Positions 42,510 through 51,615 of a stretch of DNA of 64,000 bases are shown here, in pieces (the first letter of the stretch is position 1; the number at the start of each line of letters is the position of its first letter). This DNA is from Novosphingobium sp. B 225. GTDB lineage: Bacteria; Pseudomonadota; Alphaproteobacteria; Sphingomonadales; Sphingomonadaceae. Made by a program: the position numbers and the translations under genes. Location: positions 79,468 to 143,467 of the forward strand of contig NZ_MWLM01000034.1 of the NCBI RefSeq assembly GCF_002198665.1, given 5' to 3'. Under the pieces are notes generated by a model. The model saw nothing but the letters and a program-made list of their open reading frames with translations. It made no database searches and was not told where the DNA came from.

Positions 42510-43949
42510 CTACTCGTGCCAGGTTGCGCCGTCGCGTTCGGTCAGGGCGACAGCGGCGGACGGGCCCCAGCTGCCGGCGGTATAACTCTTGGGGCGCACA
42601 CCATGTTCCGCCCAGCTGGCGCGGATCGCGTCGATCCAGTCCCATTGCGCTTCCACTTCGTCGCGGCGGACGAACAGCGTCTGGTCGCCCTCGATCAGGT
42701 CGAGCAGCAGGCGTTCATAGGCGATCCGCTTCGTCGGCCCGGCAAAGGCATCGGGCATCGCAATGTCGAGCGGCACCGCACGCAGGCGGATCCCGTCGCG
42801 GTCAAGTCCCGGGACTTTGGCCATCAACGAGAGCGAGATATTTTCTTCGGGCTGAATTCCGATCACCAGCCGGTTCGGTTCGGTCCGCGCGCCGCGCCCG
42901 GCAAAGATCGAATGCGGCACCTGCCGGAACTGCACCACGATCTCGGTGCGGCGCTGGGGCATCCGCTTGCCCGTGCGCAGATAGAACGGCACGCCCTTCC
43001 AGCGCCAGTTGTCGATATGCGCCTTGATCGCGACATAGGTTTCGGTGTCGGAATCGCGGCCCAGTTCGTCATCGTAACCAGCTACGGGCTGGCCATCGAT
43101 TGCGCCCTTGCGGTACTGGCCGGTGACCGTTTCGTCCGGGTGGGTCAGCCGCAGCGCCCGCAGCGCCTTGACCTTTTCATCGCGAACCGCTGTGGCGTCA
43201 AAGCTGGCTGGCGGTTCCATCGCGACCAGTGCAAGCAGCTGCAACATATGGTTCTGCACCATATCACGCAGCGCGCCGGCCCCGTCGTAATAGCCCGCGC
43301 GGCTTTCCAGACCGACCGTTTCGGCCACGGTAATCTGGACGTGATCGATATGCGCCGCGTTCCACAGCGGTTCGAACATGATGTTGGCGAACCGCAGCGC
43401 CAGCAGGTTCTGGACCGTTTCCTTGCCCAGATAGTGGTCGATCCGGAAAATCCGGTCCTCACTGAACGCGCTGGCGACCGCATCGTTGATCTCGCGGCTG
43501 GTTTCCAGATCGGTGCCCAGCGGCTTTTCCAACCCGATCCGCACTTTGTCCCCGGTCAGCCCGCCTGCGACGAGTCCGGCAATGGTCGGTTCAAACAGGC
43601 TGGGTGCGGTGGAAAGGAAGATCGACAGACCGCGTTCGATCGGCCCCACTTTTTCGGCCAGCGAGTGGAAATGCGCGGTGTCGTTGGCATCGAGCGGTTG
43701 ATAATGCAGCCGGTTGAGGAATTCAGCCATGCTTCCGCGCCGGTCGGGCGGCAGGAACTTTTCCAGCGCGGCGCGGGTGAAGTTGCGATAGCCCTGATCA
43801 TCCAGGTCCTGCCGCGCCGTGCCGATGATCCGCAGGTCCGGCGCGATCAATTTGTCCACCCCCAGCGCGCAGAGCGAAGGCAGCAGCATGCGCTGCGCCA
43901 GATCACCAGTGGCGCCAAACAGCAGCAGTCGATCGGCAGTAAAGCTCAT
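42510..43949 (-). CDS. zwf: Glucose-6-phosphate 1-dehydrogenase
   Basis: A 479-residue NAD(P)-dependent enzyme, first of the operon. The coenzyme loop is LLLFGATGDLAQRMLLPSL, and the active-site signature RIDHYLGKE is intact with the catalytic His context. KPLGTDLETSREIN and RYGGRGARTEPNRLV-like segments are also found. The ATG at 43949 is used because the Rossmann fold begins directly there; the longer frame to 44078 adds 43 residues with no such motif. GAGGTGCCGGAG lies just before. It is divergent from the antiporter gene, with 155 bp between starts. Confidence 0.95.
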   Translation of the reverse strand: MSFTADRLLLFGATGDLAQRMLLPSLCALGVDKLIAPDLRIIGTARQDLDDQGYRNFTRAALEKFLPPDRRGSMAEFLNRLHYQPLDANDTAHFHSLAEKVGPIERGLSIFLSTAPSLFEPTIAGLVAGGLTGDKVRIGLEKPLGTDLETSREINDAVASAFSEDRIFRIDHYLGKETVQNLLALRFANIMFEPLWNAAHIDHVQITVAETVGLESRAGYYDGAGALRDMVQNHMLQLLALVAMEPPASFDATAVRDEKVKALRALRLTHPDETVTGQYRKGAIDGQPVAGYDDELGRDSDTETYVAIKAHIDNWRWKGVPFYLRTGKRMPQRRTEIVVQFRQVPHSIFAGRGARTEPNRLVIGIQPEENISLSLMAKVPGLDRDGIRLRAVPLDIAMPDAFAGPTKRIAYERLLLDLIEGDQTLFVRRDEVEAQWDWIDAIRASWAEHGVRPKSYTAGSWGPSAAVALTERDGATWHE

Positions 43950-44104
43950 CTCCGGCACCTCTGTCTGGCTGATGTGACGCAGCGGTGGGTAGCAGCGCTG
44001 CAGCCCCCGCGCCATAGCAGCGCATTCCAATGCACGGGCGCTGCATACGTCTGCGCAGAGCAACGTCTTCCCCAACACCGTATTCTGCCATAGGAATTGC
44101 CGCG

Positions 44105-45358
44105 ATGACTGCCAGCCAGCTTAGCGTCCTGTTCTTTCTGCAACTTGCCGTGATCATCGCGGTCTGCCGTTTGGTTGGCGCCTTTGCCCAGCGCTTTCTG
44201 GGCCAGCCGCAAGTGGTGGGGGAAATGATCGCCGGGGTGCTGCTTGGCCCGTCGATCCTGGGCTTTGCGGCACCGGGACTGGAAGCGGCGCTGTTTCCCG
44301 CGGAAAGCAAGAAAGTGCTCTATGTCGGCGCGCAGCTGGGCGTGGGGCTGTACATGTTCCTGGTCGGGCTGACTTTCGACAAGGCCGAATTCCGCGCCAG
44401 CGCGCGTTCGGCGGCGGTGGTCGCCTTTGGATCGATGGCCGCGCCATTTGCCGTGGCGGCGCTGATGGCACCCTGGCTGCTGGGCATCGAAGGGCTGTTC
44501 ACCCCGCGCGTCGGTACGGCGCAGGCCGCGCTGTTCCTGGGCGCGGCGATTGCGATCACGGCCTTCCCGATGCTCGCGCGGATCATCCACGAACGCGGGA
44601 TTGCGCACACCAGGCTGGGCACCCTGTCGCTTTCCTCTGGCGCGATTGGTGATGCCGGGGCCTGGATCGTGGTTGCGGTGGTGCTCGCCAGCCTGGGTGA
44701 GGGCGCGCATATTGCCTGGCTGGCAATCGGCGGCGGGCTGTCCTTTGCCTTCGTGATGATCGTCATCGCGCCGCGCCTGCTGGCTCCGCTCGCCGCGATC
44801 CATGCCCGCAAGGGTGAAACTGACATGGCCCTGCTCGGCACGGTCCTGGTGCTGTTTCTGCTCAGCGCTTTCGCGATGGATGCGGTCGGGATCCATGCGG
44901 TGTTCGGCGGGTTCCTGCTGGGCACGGCGATGCCGCGCGGGGCATTTGCCGAAGAAGTCCGCGCCAAGCTTGAACCGTTCACCACAGTGTTCCTGCTGCC
45001 GATGTTCTTCACTTTTTCCGGGCTCAACACCCAGCTGGCGGTGGTCGATAACCTGGCGCTGGCGATGGCGGCGCTGGCGATCCTGGCGGCTTCGATCCTG
45101 GCCAAGGGCGGGGCCTGCTATCTCGCAGCGCGGCTGTCGGGGCATGATCATGCCACTGCCATGGGCATCGGCGCGCTGATGAATGCGCGCGGGCTGATGG
45201 AACTGATCATCATCAACATCGGGCTGCAGCGCGGGGTGATCGAACCGGGGCTGTTCGCGATCCTGGTGGTGATGGCGATCGTCACCACCCTGATGGCCAG
45301 CCCGCTGTTCGAAGCGGTCTATGGCCGCAAGGCGCGGGCCGAAGGAGCCATCACGTGA
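44105..45358 (+). CDS. CPA2-type cation/proton antiporter
   Basis: A 417-residue membrane protein with about 12 helices of the KefB/NapA-like monovalent cation:proton antiporter-2 family. Family stretches are QPQVVGEMIAGVLLGPSILG, LGVGLYMFLVGLTFDKAEFR, AAIAITAFPMLARIIHERG, SLSSGAIGDAGAWIVVA with the ion-binding Asp, and ALMNARGLMELIIINIGLQR. No C-terminal TrkA-N or KTN domain is present. ATG 44105 is taken as the start of the first helix; an upstream in-frame ATG at 44030 is weaker. The next gene overlaps its stop. Substrate could be K+ or Na+. Confidence 0.9.
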   Translation: MTASQLSVLFFLQLAVIIAVCRLVGAFAQRFLGQPQVVGEMIAGVLLGPSILGFAAPGLEAALFPAESKKVLYVGAQLGVGLYMFLVGLTFDKAEFRASARSAAVVAFGSMAAPFAVAALMAPWLLGIEGLFTPRVGTAQAALFLGAAIAITAFPMLARIIHERGIAHTRLGTLSLSSGAIGDAGAWIVVAVVLASLGEGAHIAWLAIGGGLSFAFVMIVIAPRLLAPLAAIHARKGETDMALLGTVLVLFLLSAFAMDAVGIHAVFGGFLLGTAMPRGAFAEEVRAKLEPFTTVFLLPMFFTFSGLNTQLAVVDNLALAMAALAILAASILAKGGACYLAARLSGHDHATAMGIGALMNARGLMELIIINIGLQRGVIEPGLFAILVVMAIVTTLMASPLFEAVYGRKARAEGAIT

Positions 45359-46212
45359 AGCGCGTGGCCGCGGTCGCAGCCTTGCTGGCTTCAGCCCCGG
45401 TGCAAGCGACCCCTTGCGCACCCGAACTGCGGGTGATGACCTATAACATCCGGCTCGACACTCCGGCTGATGGCGAAAACCGCTGGGAAAAACGGCGGCC
45501 GCTGTTCCTGTCGCAGCTTGATCTCCTCCAGCCTGCGATTCTGGGTCTGCAGGAAGTGGTGCCGGGGCAGCTCAGTGATCTGGAAGCGGCGCTGCCCCAT
45601 CACCAGCGGATCGGCGCGGGGCGCGACGGGGCAGGACAGGGAGAAGCTTCGCCGCTGTTCGTTTCGCGGCGGTTGTTCACGGTGCGCGCCAGCGGCATGT
45701 TCTGGCTTTCATCCACACCGCAGGTGCCTTCGCTCGGCTGGGATGCCAGCTATCGCCGGGTCGCAACCTGGGCGCACCTGCGCCGCCGCGCAGACGGCGC
45801 GCGGGTGCTCGCCATCAACACGCATTGGGACCATCTGGGCAAGCAGGCGCGGCTGGAAAGCGGCAAGATGCTGGCCAGCTGGATCGCTGCCCACCGCAAG
45901 CGCGGTGAAGCAGTGGTGCTGCTGGGTGATTTCAATGCGGAACTGACCGAAAGTTCGATGCAGGCGTTGCTGGGATCGCTGGCCGATGCGCGGACGGCGG
46001 CGGGAAGCAAGGCGGCGGGAACCACCGTTACCTTCAACGGCTATGATCCCAGCCCCAGGTCCGGGCAGACGATTGACCACGTGCTTGTCGCGCCCGGAAC
46101 CCGCGTGCTGCGCTATCACGCCCTGGCCGAACAGTTCGACGGGCGGCTGGCTTCGGATCACTTTCCGGTGATTGCCGATCTGGCACTGCCGGGCGTCAGG
46201 GCCTGCGGGTAA
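45355..46212 (+). CDS. Endonuclease/exonuclease/phosphatase family protein, exported
   Basis: A 285-residue protein of the EEP fold. Active-site blocks are RVMTYNIRLDTPADGENRW, ILGLQEVVPGQLSDL with the metal-binding Glu, INTHWDHLGKQARLESGK, VVLLGDFNAELTESSMQ, and the final ASDHFPVIADL with the catalytic Asp-His. A signal peptide (VAAVAALLASAPVQATP) starts the protein, so it acts outside the cytoplasm, unlike DNA-repair members; sugar-phosphatase or nuclease activity is possible. Start GTG 45355 overlaps the antiporter stop (GTGA), which indicates cotranslation. Confidence 0.88.
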   Translation: MKRVAAVAALLASAPVQATPCAPELRVMTYNIRLDTPADGENRWEKRRPLFLSQLDLLQPAILGLQEVVPGQLSDLEAALPHHQRIGAGRDGAGQGEASPLFVSRRLFTVRASGMFWLSSTPQVPSLGWDASYRRVATWAHLRRRADGARVLAINTHWDHLGKQARLESGKMLASWIAAHRKRGEAVVLLGDFNAELTESSMQALLGSLADARTAAGSKAAGTTVTFNGYDPSPRSGQTIDHVLVAPGTRVLRYHALAEQFDGRLASDHFPVIADLALPGVRACG

Positions 46213-47206
46213 GGCTGGCGATCAGCATCCGCTGCATCGCGGCAAGATCTGCCGCGCCACGGGCGCCCAGCACACCGCGCGCCGGCGGCGGCAAGTGTTC
46301 GCCGGCCGGGCCGTCTGCTTCGAACACATAATGTGCGAACATCGCAGCCCAGTGCCGCCGCGCTTCGGCTGACAGCGGGCGCAGCGCAAGCATGCCGTGC
46401 AGCATCGCATCCCAGGCCGAAGCCGGGGTCATGGCAGGCGCGGGCCACCAGTAATTGACCAGCATCGAGACCGGATCCAGCGCCTCGACATGGTGGAACC
46501 AGCCATAGGGCACATAGACTGCGTCGCCCGGTTCAAGTTCAGCAATCCACGCCGCTTCGCAGGCTGCGGCAAAGCGCGGATAGCGCGCAGGATCAGGGTG
46601 CAGCGGATCGGTCATCGCGATCGGGGTGCCCGCCGGGGTCGGATCGAATGGCCCCATGTAAAGGTTGCCCACCTGCTCGGGCGGATAGAGCGTGAAGCGG
46701 CGGCGGCCAGCAGTGCAATAGGCCAGATTGGGGGCCGGGTCGGAATGGGCCGCCACTTGCGCGCGGGTGCCGATCCACAGCCGGGCCTCGCCCGGGCCGG
46801 GCAGCAGCGGCAGCGGATGGCTTTGCGCAAACGCCGGAGTCACTTCGCGCGCGATGACGCCCTGGGCGGCAATCGCGGCACCGGTGGGGCTGTGCCATTC
46901 AGCCTCGATCCGGTTAAGCAGTTCGCCCAGGCTGGCACTGTTCCGCGCGAAGTTGAAGCCGCGCAGGTCCGGGGCATAGTGGAACCGGCCCTGCTGCGCC
47001 GGAGGCAGGATGGCAAAATCGAGTTCCTGCGCGCCGCCATAACCGCGCAGCAGGGCCAGCACCGCGCCTGGCCCTTCGCTCGCCGCCTGCACCACCGGCC
47101 AATGCCGCACGATCCCGCGCAGCACCAGCGGCTCCGCCGGAGGCGGAGCGCCGGGGGCGAACAAAGCGGCGGAATCACCGCTGGGCGGGGGGACGGGGCA
47201 AGGCAT
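46196..47206 (-). CDS. Cupin-like (JmjC-fold, cupin_8) protein
   Basis: A 336-residue protein of the cupin_8/JmjC-like group, a fold shared by Fe(II)/2-oxoglutarate hydroxylases. Iron ligands can be picked as His and Asp in AAHSDPAPNLAYC and the distal His in VPYGWFHHVEALDP, and EPGDAVYVPYGWFHH is a typical strand. Related genes often sit next to TonB-receptor and tryptophan-halogenase genes in sphingomonads and xanthomonads, as here. ATG 47206 is preferred over the frame to 47329, which crosses the operators. Two LacI-type operator-like sites are 35-92 bp upstream, so the gene probably belongs to the glucoside regulon. Its last bases overlap the end of the convergent gene (46196-46212). Substrate unknown. 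Confidence 0.85.
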   Translation of the reverse strand: MPCPVPPPSGDSAALFAPGAPPPAEPLVLRGIVRHWPVVQAASEGPGAVLALLRGYGGAQELDFAILPPAQQGRFHYAPDLRGFNFARNSASLGELLNRIEAEWHSPTGAAIAAQGVIAREVTPAFAQSHPLPLLPGPGEARLWIGTRAQVAAHSDPAPNLAYCTAGRRRFTLYPPEQVGNLYMGPFDPTPAGTPIAMTDPLHPDPARYPRFAAACEAAWIAELEPGDAVYVPYGWFHHVEALDPVSMLVNYWWPAPAMTPASAWDAMLHGMLALRPLSAEARRHWAAMFAHYVFEADGPAGEHLPPPARGVLGARGAADLAAMQRMLIASLTRRP

Positions 47207-47240
47207 GACCGGGCCAAGCTGGCACGGATCGATGTGTTTA

Positions 47241-47252
47241 GGAAGCGCTTCC
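47241..47252. promoter_or_regulatory. LacI-family operator, perfect palindrome
   Basis: GGAAGCGCTTCC, with AA following on the right. It is in the 172-bp gap between the cupin_8 gene (minus) and the LacI-type gene (plus), identical to the two sites at 48435 and 48481. Confidence 0.8.
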
Positions 47253-47286
47253 AACGCTTGGCCTTGATGCACCTTGCAATTACCTG

Positions 47287-47298
47287 GGCAGCGCTCCC
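47287..47298. promoter_or_regulatory. Degenerate second operator
   Basis: GGCAGCGCTCCC, two mismatches to GGAAGCGCTTCC. Its centre (47292.5) is exactly 46 bp from the centre of the perfect site (47246.5), the same distance as between the two perfect sites upstream of the TonB receptor. Confidence 0.45.
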
Positions 47299-47378
47299 GG
47301 CTTGCCAAGCCTGCAATTGGTTGCAACAATACAAATCAGGGGCACAGGGGCATCCATGTTTTCGAGTTCGTTTGGCCA

Positions 47379-48407
47379 GTGAGCAAACCCACTATCGATG
47401 ATGTTGCTGCGCTGGCCGGGGTGGCGCGCACCACGGTTTCGCGCGTGCTCAACCATCAGCCCAACGTGCGCGAGGAAGTGCGCGACAAAGTGATGCGCGC
47501 GGTGCAGATGCTGGGCTACCGGGTCAACCTGCAGGCGCGGCACCTGGCCGGACGCAAGGCGATGCGGCTGGCCCTGGTCCATGCATCGGACTTTGACAGC
47601 GAACCCAACTCTTACTTCAGCTCGGCGCTGGAACTGGGCGCGACCCGGGCTTCGGCCCGGATCGGGGCGCAACTGATCACCCATGTGGTCAACCAGAACG
47701 ATCCGGGCGCGGCCGCCGAAGTGATCGCCAGCGCCAGCGATGATCAGTGCGACGGGATTATCCTGACCCCGCCCTTTGCCGATGACATCGAACTGCTGCG
47801 CGCGCTGGAAACCATGCAATGCCGGGTCGTGGCGATCGCTGCGGGCCCCGCCAGCGACGGGGTGGTGGCCACGCTGGGGATCGATGATCGCCAGGCGGGC
47901 TACGATATTGGCGCGCATTTGCTGGCAATGGGCCACCGCCGGTTTGCCTTTATCAAGGGGCTGCAAGGCCACCTTTCGGCGGAAACGCGCTTTGACGGGT
48001 TCGTCCAGGCGCTGCACGATGCGGGGATCGGCGCCGATACGATCGTGCTCGAACGCGGTAACTTCACTTTCCGTTCGGGGCTGGACTGTGCCCAGCGGCT
48101 GCTGGACGGGACGCAACCGATCACAGCGCTGGTCTGCGCCAATGACGATATGGCTGCGGGCGCGCTGCTCGCCGCACACAAGGCGGGTCTGCAGATCCCC
48201 CAGCAAATCGCGATCACCGGGTTTGACGATACCCCGGTGTCTGAAATCGTCTGGCCGCCGCTGACCACGATCCACCAGCCGCTGCGGCAGATGGGCGCGC
48301 GGGCGGTGGAATTGCTGGCCGAACTGATCGGCGGCGCACAGCAGGATGTGCGGCGCGAAGTGCTGGATCACAGCCTGGTCGTGCGCGATTCCAGCGGGGC
48401 TGGCTGA
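47379..48407 (+). CDS. LacI family transcriptional regulator
   Basis: A 342-residue repressor. The N-terminal helix-turn-helix and hinge (residues 1-60) read KPTIDDVAALAGVARTTVSR then VLNHQPNVREEVRDKVMRAV, the classical LacI arrangement. The periplasmic-binding-like core has DGIILTPPFADD, LGIDDRQAGYDIGAHLLAMG, CANDDMAAGALLAAHKAG and AITGFDDTPVSEIVWPPLTT, all typical. The GTG at 47379 places the helix-turn-helix at the usual distance from the N-terminus; no strong ribosome-binding site is seen. Operators of the matching GGAAGCGCTTCC type lie at 47241 (its own gap), 48435 and 48481. It most probably responds to glucose or a beta-glucoside. Confidence 0.92.
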   Translation: MSKPTIDDVAALAGVARTTVSRVLNHQPNVREEVRDKVMRAVQMLGYRVNLQARHLAGRKAMRLALVHASDFDSEPNSYFSSALELGATRASARIGAQLITHVVNQNDPGAAAEVIASASDDQCDGIILTPPFADDIELLRALETMQCRVVAIAAGPASDGVVATLGIDDRQAGYDIGAHLLAMGHRRFAFIKGLQGHLSAETRFDGFVQALHDAGIGADTIVLERGNFTFRSGLDCAQRLLDGTQPITALVCANDDMAAGALLAAHKAGLQIPQQIAITGFDDTPVSEIVWPPLTTIHQPLRQMGARAVELLAELIGGAQQDVRREVLDHSLVVRDSSGAG

Positions 48408-48434
48408 ACCCCGCATTCTGAATTCCTATGCGTT

Positions 48435-48446
48435 GGAAGCGCTTCC
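48435..48446. promoter_or_regulatory. LacI-family operator upstream of the TonB receptor, site 1
   Basis: GGAAGCGCTTCC, extended by TT on the left. It lies two bases before the putative -35 box. Confidence 0.8.
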
Positions 48447-48448
48447 TA

Positions 48449-48477
48449 TTGACGGCGCGCACTGCTTGCGGCACTAA
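48449..48477 (+). promoter_or_regulatory. Putative promoter of the TonB-receptor operon
   Basis: TTGACG at 48449-48454 is a good -35 box. With a 17-bp spacer the -10 would be CACTAA at 48472-48477, a weak match. Operators flank it directly on both sides, a convincing arrangement for repression. Confidence 0.45.
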
Positions 48478-48480
48478 GTT

Positions 48481-48492
48481 GGAAGCGCTTCC
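48481..48492. promoter_or_regulatory. LacI-family operator upstream of the TonB receptor, site 2
   Basis: GGAAGCGCTTCC in the fully symmetric context TT...AA (48479-48494). It follows the putative -10 box, with its centre 46 bp from site 1. Confidence 0.8.
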
Positions 48493-48565
48493 AAGTTTCC
48501 ACGCCCCTGCTCATGGCAGACGGCGAAGGAAAAATGACGGAATACCGCACTTACGGAGGGGATGA

Positions 48566-51469
48566 ATGGCAATGAGGGATACCATCGGCCAAGCCGCGAT
48601 TCGGCTGCCGCGCACTTATCGATTCGGGCTGACCGCCGCGTCCACGCTGGCACTTGCCGCGCTCGTGCCGCAGGCCGCCCTGGCGCAAGACGCCAATCCG
48701 CCAGCTGATGAAGCGCTGACTGACGCCAATGGCGAAATCATCGTCTCGGGCATCCGCTATTCGATCGCCAACTCGATCAATCTCAAGCGCAATGCCGAAA
48801 GCATCGTTGAATCGATCTCGGCCGAAGAAATCGGCAAGCTGCCCGACGTTTCGATCGCGGAATCGATTGCCCGTCTGCCCGGCCTTGCTGCGCAGCGCGT
48901 CGGCGGCCGTGCCCAGTCGATCTCGATCCGCGGGCTCTCGCCGGACTTCACCACCACCTTCCTCAATGGCCGCCAGCAGGCCAGCTCGGGTGACAACCGC
49001 TCGGTCGAATTTGACCAGTATCCTTCGGAACTGCTGCAGAGCGTGGTGGTCTACAAGACGCCTGACGCATCGATCGCGGGCATGGGCCTGTCGGGTTCGG
49101 CGGACCTGCGCACGGTGCGCCCGCTTGAATTCGGCAAGCGCGCCATCGCGCTCAACCTGCGCGGCGAACTGAACAGCGGCGGACGGCTCAACGAGGATGT
49201 GCGCAACTGGGGCTGGCGCGGCAGCGCAAGCTATATCGACCAGAACGAGGACGGCACCGTGGGCTGGGCGATCGGTTATGCCCACCTCGACAGCCCGTCG
49301 CAGAACCGCCACATCAAGGCCTATAACTATGAAACGTTCTGCTGCGGGATCGACAACAACATCACGCCCGCCGCAAACAAGGGTGCGACCTATGTTACCG
49401 GGCAGGAAGTGTTCGCCTATTCGCGTGAGAACAAGCGCGATGCGGCGATCGGCATCCTGGAACTGAAGCCCAGCGATTCGATCCACTCCACGCTCGACCT
49501 TTACTATTCGCGCTTCAAACAGCGCGAGGTGATGCGCGGTACCCAGTGGTTCTCCAACGTCTGGGCCGATAGCCAGAAGTTCACCAACACCACCACAACC
49601 ATGCTGGGCGGAACCACTGTAGGCGTCACCGGGACCACCACCGGGGTCGCTCCGCAGCTGCGCAACGATCTCAACACCCGTGACGATCACTTGTTCAGCG
49701 CCGGATGGAACACCGAATTCCAGCTGGGCGATTCAACCACGCTGATCACCGACCTGTCCTATTCGCGCAACAAGCGGGATGAAAGCATCACCGAAACCTA
49801 TGCCGGTTACGGCTGCTGCGCCACGTCGGCCACGCAGAACGCCAACCGCGTGTTTGACAGCATCGGCTGGGATTACACCCAGTTCCTGACCGGCGAAGGC
49901 TTCCCCGACTGGAGCGAAGGGCTCAACTATGCCGATGCCAGCAAGGTTTCGCTGGGTGACCGCGCGCCCTGGGGCGGCTGGGGCCATGATGGCGCGACCA
50001 AGAACCCGCATGTGACTGAAAAGGTCTGGGCGGCAGACATCGGCCTCAAGCACGAATTCGGCGAAAGCTTCTTCCGCAGTGTCGAACTGGGCGGCAACTA
50101 TACCCGCCGGACCAAGACCAAGACGGTCGAGGAATTTGACCTGTTCCTCAAGAACAACCGCACCCAGACCCTGGTCGGTTCGGACTATCTGGTGCAGCCG
50201 ACTTCGCTGGCGTTCGCCGGAATGGGCGGCGTGCTGTCGGTCGATCTCGCCCGCGCTCTGCCGAACTATTACAACCAGGTGGTCTATATCGATGCCAACA
50301 CCTTCGACAAGGCGTGGGACATCGAGGAAGATATCTGGACCGGCAAGGCCAAGCTGAACATCGAGGCGGGCGGTCTGCACGGCAATATCGGTGTGCAGGT
50401 GGTCCACCAGAAGCAGGCTTCGCACGGCAGCGCGATCAACGTCACGGTTACGCCGCGCGTGGTCACCCCGGTCTCGCGTTCGACCAGCTATACTGATTGG
50501 TTGCCCAGCCTGAACCTGACCTATGAACTGGGTGGCGGGCACCGGCTGCGGCTGGCCGCATCGAAAACCATGGCGCGTCCGCGCATGGACGAAATGCGGG
50601 CAGACTTCATCCCCGGCTTCTCCAATCCCTGTTCTGGCAGCGGCGGGTCTTCGGCCAACTGCCAGCCGGGCGGTACGATCAATCCCTGGAATGCCAGCGG
50701 CGGCAACCCCTATCTCGAGCCCTGGCGCGCCAAGGCGGTCGATCTGGCCTATGAATGGTACATCGACCGGTCGAGCTATGTGTCGATCGCCGGTTTCTAC
50801 AAGCATCTGGACAATTACATCTACACCCAGCGCCAGGTGTTCGATTTCACCGGCCTGACCGTTCCGCCAACCGCGGTGATCCCGGTCGGGGTCACGGTCA
50901 GCCCGCTGGGCCAGATCAACCAGCCGGCCAACGGCAAGGGCGGCAAGCTCTACGGTCTGGAAATCTCCGGTGCGTTGAGCTTGGGCAAGATCGTTCCGGC
51001 GCTGGATGGCTTCGGGATCATCGGCAGCTACAGCTATACCAAGTCCGATCTGCGTCCGACCAACTCGACCAATGCCAAAACGATTGCGGCCACCCGCATT
51101 CCGGGGCTGTCGGGAACGGTTTACAACATCACCGGTTACTTCGAAAAGTGGGGCTTCCAGGCCCGCGCAAGCTATCGCTACCGTTCGCCGTTCAAGGGTG
51201 AAGTGGTTCAGCTGTTCGCATCGCGCGGGGCGACCGAAATCCTTGCGGACAAGCAGCTCGATGCGCAGCTTGGCTATACTTTCGCAGAAGGGACCAATCT
51301 GGAAGGGCTCTCGTTGCTGTTCCAGGTCAACAACCTGACCGATTCGCCCTATCGCACCCGTCTGGGCGTCGATGGCGGCGGGGCGCGCACGGCTGATGGC
51401 GGTGCGGTGCCGGAAATCTACGAAAAGTACGGTCGTCAGTTCCTGCTTGGCGCAAGCTACCGGTTCTGA
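48566..51469 (+). CDS. TonB-dependent outer-membrane receptor
   Basis: A 967-residue outer-membrane transporter. The signal peptide ends near QAALAQDANPP. A TonB box-like GEIIVSGIRYS precedes the plug domain (VESISAEEIGKLPDVSIAES, IARLPGLAAQRVGGRAQSIS, IRGLSPDFTTTFLNGRQQAS). The barrel follows, with alternating aromatic strands, and it ends in a C-terminal aromatic (LLGASYRF), as outer-membrane barrels do. There is no N-terminal signalling extension. GGAGGGG at 48555-48561 supports ATG 48566. It is the first gene after a LacI-flanked promoter and precedes GH3 and GH30 genes, so a beta-glucan oligosaccharide or a beta-glucoside is its likely ligand. Confidence 0.93.
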   Translation: MAMRDTIGQAAIRLPRTYRFGLTAASTLALAALVPQAALAQDANPPADEALTDANGEIIVSGIRYSIANSINLKRNAESIVESISAEEIGKLPDVSIAESIARLPGLAAQRVGGRAQSISIRGLSPDFTTTFLNGRQQASSGDNRSVEFDQYPSELLQSVVVYKTPDASIAGMGLSGSADLRTVRPLEFGKRAIALNLRGELNSGGRLNEDVRNWGWRGSASYIDQNEDGTVGWAIGYAHLDSPSQNRHIKAYNYETFCCGIDNNITPAANKGATYVTGQEVFAYSRENKRDAAIGILELKPSDSIHSTLDLYYSRFKQREVMRGTQWFSNVWADSQKFTNTTTTMLGGTTVGVTGTTTGVAPQLRNDLNTRDDHLFSAGWNTEFQLGDSTTLITDLSYSRNKRDESITETYAGYGCCATSATQNANRVFDSIGWDYTQFLTGEGFPDWSEGLNYADASKVSLGDRAPWGGWGHDGATKNPHVTEKVWAADIGLKHEFGESFFRSVELGGNYTRRTKTKTVEEFDLFLKNNRTQTLVGSDYLVQPTSLAFAGMGGVLSVDLARALPNYYNQVVYIDANTFDKAWDIEEDIWTGKAKLNIEAGGLHGNIGVQVVHQKQASHGSAINVTVTPRVVTPVSRSTSYTDWLPSLNLTYELGGGHRLRLAASKTMARPRMDEMRADFIPGFSNPCSGSGGSSANCQPGGTINPWNASGGNPYLEPWRAKAVDLAYEWYIDRSSYVSIAGFYKHLDNYIYTQRQVFDFTGLTVPPTAVIPVGVTVSPLGQINQPANGKGGKLYGLEISGALSLGKIVPALDGFGIIGSYSYTKSDLRPTNSTNAKTIAATRIPGLSGTVYNITGYFEKWGFQARASYRYRSPFKGEVVQLFASRGATEILADKQLDAQLGYTFAEGTNLEGLSLLFQVNNLTDSPYRTRLGVDGGGARTADGGAVPEIYEKYGRQFLLGASYRF

Positions 51470-51615
51470 CCGTCTGGGAATGCGGACGCGCTGTCATGGC
51501 GCGTCCGTTCCCGGCAGGCCAGGCGCGGAGCCCCCGTCGCACTCTCTGGGGGCATCGCCATGAGGGGTCTGACCCTGCTGGATACGAAAACGACACGATC
51601 AAAGGCTGACCGGAA

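Noticed and set aside
43946..45421. A 491-residue minus-strand frame opposite the antiporter
   Set aside because: It is rich in His, Gln, Arg and Asp as expected from reading membrane-protein codons backwards; the plus strand has clear transporter helices.
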